The notes under the pieces: model-generated
Database searches by the model: none
The model's input: the letters and a program-made list of their open reading frames with translations, nothing else
What the model was told of the DNA's origin: nothing
In this document: in pieces, positions 42,140-44,320 of the stretch
Layout: every line of letters starts with the position of its first letter
Numbering within the stretch: the first letter of the stretch is position 1
From: Sphaerimonospora mesophila NBRC 14179 = JCM 3151
GTDB lineage: Bacteria; Actinomycetota; Actinomycetes; Streptosporangiales; Streptosporangiaceae
Direction: 5' to 3'
Assembly: GCA_001552515.1 (NCBI GenBank)
Contig: BCRI01000054.1
Location: 1 to 44,320, forward strand
DNA: 44,320 nt
Translations under genes and position numbers: made by a program

Positions 42140-43546
42140 ATGGCTCAGATCGTCGGTGGCGGGCGGCCCGTCAATGACGCCGAACGAAGGGTCATCGCGC
42201 ACCTGCGTGACAACGCCCCTGACGACTGGCTGCTGCTGCACAACATCGAGGTGCCGCGCGGGGCCGACCTGTTCGAGGTCGACGTGGCGGTGCTCACCGG
42301 TCATTCGCTCTGCGTGATCGACGTCAAGGGCGCGCGCGGCCGATTCCAGGTCGCGGGGAACCGGTGGTTCCCCCAGCACCGGGAGGCGTTCGGGTCCCCG
42401 GTCGCCAAGCTGCGTGGTACGGCTCGGGCACTGAAGGGCCTGCTCATCGACGAGCATCGTGAGCTGGAGCGGCTGTACGTCGACAACATCGTCGTGCTGA
42501 CCGCCCCCGGAGCCGTACTCGTCGACCCCAGTGGCCGCGACGCGCGGCACGTGACCAACCTCGCCGGCCTCGTCGACATGCTCAGCGACGTGTCGCGGGT
42601 CAGGCACGGCTGCAGCCGGGACGCCGCGCCGTACCGCACGGCGATCATCGAGGCGCTCAACGGGACCGTGCGCAGGTCCACCGCGCCGCCGCGGTTCGGC
42701 AACTGGGAGGTCGAGGAGCAACTCGGCGGCGACAGCCGGGTCACCGAATACCGCGCCGTCAACGCGACCGCGCCCACCAGCGAGACCGTCCTGCTGCGGG
42801 TCTATCGGGCCGACCCAATGGCGCCCGAGCGGCGGCGGGTGGCCGAGCAGCGGCGCATCGCCAACGCCTACCAGGCGCTCGCGAAGATCCCGCCGCATCC
42901 CCGGGTCGTACGCTCGCGCGACTTCTTCGCAATCGACGACGAGAGCCGGTTCGTCCTGGTGCTCGACGACGTGCACGGCCAGGCGCTGCACCTGCACCTC
43001 ACCGGACGGAAACTGGGCGTCACGGCCAAGCTCGGCGTGTTCGAGGACATGCTGGCCGGCCTCGCCCACGTGCACGCCAACAAGGTCATCCACCGGGCGC
43101 TCACCCCCGCCTGCGTGCTCGTGACCGATTCCGGCCATGCCATGCTCACCGGCTTCGACTACGCCAAGCCGGGGCCGCGCAAGCACACCGTGGCCAACGA
43201 GCTGCCGAACATCCTCGACGTGCACTACGTGGCCCCGGAGTGCCGGGCGCGGCCCGACCGGATGACCACCGCGTCCGACGTCTACTCCGCCGGGGTGATC
43301 GCCTTCCAGCTCCTCACCGGCGAGCTGCCCACCCCCGGCGTCGACGCCGAGCCGGACGCGGGCGGCGTCGCGCCGGAGATCATGGATCTGGTACGGCGCA
43401 TGCGCGAGCCGACGCCGGGCAAGCGCCCCGAAGCCGCGACGGCCCTGGCCGAGCTGCGGCAGGCCCGCGACGCCCAGGGAGGCCACCGCCGGCCGGTCAT
43501 GGGGCGACTGCGCCGGGCCCTGCGCCGTCTCTCGCGCCGGCACTGA
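42140..43546 (+). CDS. NERD-domain nuclease-like protein fused to a pseudokinase domain
   Basis: A 468-residue, probably cytoplasmic protein. Residues 8-130 are a NERD (nuclease-related) domain: Glu15, Asp48 in FEVDVAVL, and IDVKG (Asp61, Lys63), the expected catalytic pattern of the restriction-endonuclease fold. Residues 187-445 form a protein-kinase fold, with key residues replaced: the VAIK lysine is Arg220 (VLLRVY), HRD is HRA (318-320), and DFG reads GFD (338-340). The APE motif (365-367) and subdomain IX Asp380 remain, so the fold is likely kept without phosphotransfer. The C-terminus is strongly basic (GRLRRALRRLSRRH). NERD-kinase proteins include PglW of phage-growth-limitation/BREX type 2 systems, but no other system gene is adjacent. 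ATG 42140 starts just before the NERD domain; upstream GTGs (42056) extend it without homology. Confidence 0.82.
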   Translation: MAQIVGGGRPVNDAERRVIAHLRDNAPDDWLLLHNIEVPRGADLFEVDVAVLTGHSLCVIDVKGARGRFQVAGNRWFPQHREAFGSPVAKLRGTARALKGLLIDEHRELERLYVDNIVVLTAPGAVLVDPSGRDARHVTNLAGLVDMLSDVSRVRHGCSRDAAPYRTAIIEALNGTVRRSTAPPRFGNWEVEEQLGGDSRVTEYRAVNATAPTSETVLLRVYRADPMAPERRRVAEQRRIANAYQALAKIPPHPRVVRSRDFFAIDDESRFVLVLDDVHGQALHLHLTGRKLGVTAKLGVFEDMLAGLAHVHANKVIHRALTPACVLVTDSGHAMLTGFDYAKPGPRKHTVANELPNILDVHYVAPECRARPDRMTTASDVYSAGVIAFQLLTGELPTPGVDAEPDAGGVAPEIMDLVRRMREPTPGKRPEAATALAELRQARDAQGGHRRPVMGRLRRALRRLSRRH

Positions 43547-43577
43547 TCCGTGGCGCCGAGGAGCCGAGAACCTGGAG

Positions 43578-43611
43578 GTACGGCCCGGCGCGACACCGGG
43601 CCGGGCCGTAC
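43578..43611. terminator. Hairpin between converging genes
   Basis: Perfect 11-bp arms GTACGGCCCGG (43578-43588) and CCGGGCCGTAC (43601-43611) with a 12-base loop. It lies in the 70-base gap between the rightward NERD gene and the leftward leuA, so it can serve both. There is no U tract on either side. Confidence 0.75.
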
Positions 43612-43616
43612 GGACG

Positions 43617-44320
43617 TCAGGACGCGCGGTTGACGGCGGACAGCACCGCTCGGATGGACGCGGTCAACACCGAGGTGTCCTGCCCCGCCCCCCAGACAGG
43701 CGTGCCGTTGACGAGGCAGTCGACGTAGGCCACCGCCGCGCTCTGCGGCCCCGGCGTGGTGGCGTGCTGGGTGAAGTTGCGGATGTCCACCTCGACGCCG
43801 ATCGTGCCCAGCGCCCGGGTGAGGGCCGACACCGGCCCGTTGCCCTGGCCGGACACCTTCTTCTCCGCACCGTCGGGAGTGCGCAGCACCCCCTCGAACT
43901 CGTGCTCACCCGGCCTGGGCTCGGTGACGTACCAGTCGGCCAGTGTGATGGGACCGTCGTCGCAGGGCGCCAGGTAGGTGGCGGAGAACAGGCTCCACAG
44001 CTCCTTGCCGGTCATCTCCTGACCGCTGCCGTCCGTGGCGCGCTGCACCACCTGGGCGAACTCCTGCTGGAGCCGCCGCGGCAGCTCCAGGCCGTAGCCG
44101 ACCTGCAGGAGATAGGCGATCCCGCCCTTGCCCGACTGGCTGTTGACCCGGATCACCGCCTCGTAGGTCCGGCCGACGTCCGCCGGGTCGATCGGCAGGT
44201 ACGGCACCGCCCACGGCGCCTCCCCCTCCGGCACGCCCAGTTCTGCCGCCTGGGCGGTGTGGTGCGCCATGCCCTTCTTGATCGCGTCCTGGTGCGTGCC
44301 GGAGAAGGCGGTGTAGACGA
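43617..44320 (-). CDS. leuA: 2-isopropylmalate synthase, C-terminal part (cut by window edge)
   Basis: The last 234 codons of a type 2 2-isopropylmalate synthase. This enzyme condenses acetyl-CoA and 2-ketoisovalerate in the first committed step of leucine synthesis. Visible blocks: AFSGTHQDAIKKG (end of the catalytic barrel), PYLPIDPADVGRTYEAVIRV, NSQSGKGGIAYLL, and the leucine-binding regulatory domain (VSGQGNGPVSALTRAL and TPGPQSAAVAYVDC). The regulatory domain is complete, so leucine feedback is expected. The start and the rest of the barrel lie beyond the right edge. No disruption is seen in the visible part. Confidence 0.95.
   Translation of the reverse strand, partial: VYTAFSGTHQDAIKKGMAHHTAQAAELGVPEGEAPWAVPYLPIDPADVGRTYEAVIRVNSQSGKGGIAYLLQVGYGLELPRRLQQEFAQVVQRATDGSGQEMTGKELWSLFSATYLAPCDDGPITLADWYVTEPRPGEHEFEGVLRTPDGAEKKVSGQGNGPVSALTRALGTIGVEVDIRNFTQHATTPGPQSAAVAYVDCLVNGTPVWGAGQDTSVLTASIRAVLSAVNRAS

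Noticed and set aside
40207-42177. Rightward 656-residue open frame over the epimerase gene
   Set aside because: Antisense to an epimerase with intact Rossmann and YxxxK motifs; no domain of its own.
42140-43546. Complete Pgl/BREX type 2 defence locus
   Set aside because: Only the NERD-kinase-like protein is present. No PglX, PglY, PglZ or phosphoesterase gene flanks it; the right neighbour is leuA.

Overview
High-GC DNA with GTG and TTG starts, frequent 4-base start/stop overlaps, a modular type I polyketide synthase (PKS), a mycothiol-type DinB-fold protein and a SpoIIE/STAS/HATPase signalling set point to a filamentous actinomycete. Streptosporangiales is a reasonable guess, but the sequence alone does not fix the genus. 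No rRNA, tRNA, CRISPR array or transposase was seen.

Layout. (1) 1-9500, minus strand: the edge of a modular PKS cluster. The 3098-residue protein has a KSQ-AT-ACP loading module and a fully reducing first extension module (KS-AT-DH-ER-KR-ACP). It is translationally coupled (ATGA overlap) to the next PKS gene, which runs off the left edge. Motifs predict a propionyl starter made by decarboxylating methylmalonyl, then one malonyl unit reduced to a pentanoyl chain. (2) 9771-24498: a catabolic island. It holds an amidohydrolase, a diaminopropionate ammonia-lyase-like PLP enzyme, a PucR regulator, a four-gene Dpp/Opp-type importer (one gene fuses permease and ATPase), a D-threonine aldolase/D-serine dehydratase-like enzyme, an N-acyl-D-amino-acid deacylase-like protein and a class C beta-lactamase-fold serine hydrolase. 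Together they look like uptake and breakdown of peptides or acyl derivatives containing D-amino acids, under PucR control. This is the best candidate for a poorly described pathway. (3) 24563-27180: a membrane-anchored SpoIIE phosphatase with a small membrane protein, and a cysteine-cluster/pentapeptide-repeat fusion. (4) 27575-32305: a PadR-ABC-FtsX operon behind a near-perfect palindromic operator, and an SPFH-domain protein with a small RHH-like protein behind another palindrome. (5) 32511-39054: a DinB/MDMPI-like protein, cyanase, two STAS anti-anti-sigma factors, an Orn/Lys/Arg decarboxylase family enzyme, a GCS2 carboxylate-amine ligase and an RsbW-like kinase. (6) 39251-44320: small membrane and hypothetical proteins, an NAD-dependent epimerase, a methyltransferase remnant, a NERD-domain/pseudokinase protein and the 3' end of leuA (cut by the right edge).

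Non-coding features of note: a 3.4-copy ~78-bp tandem repeat before the importer operon, a 117-bp imperfect palindrome, a 109-bp nested palindrome between converging genes, two in-frame microrepeats in the PKS gene, and several strong terminator-like hairpins. Functional calls rest on motif reading only; no database search was run.
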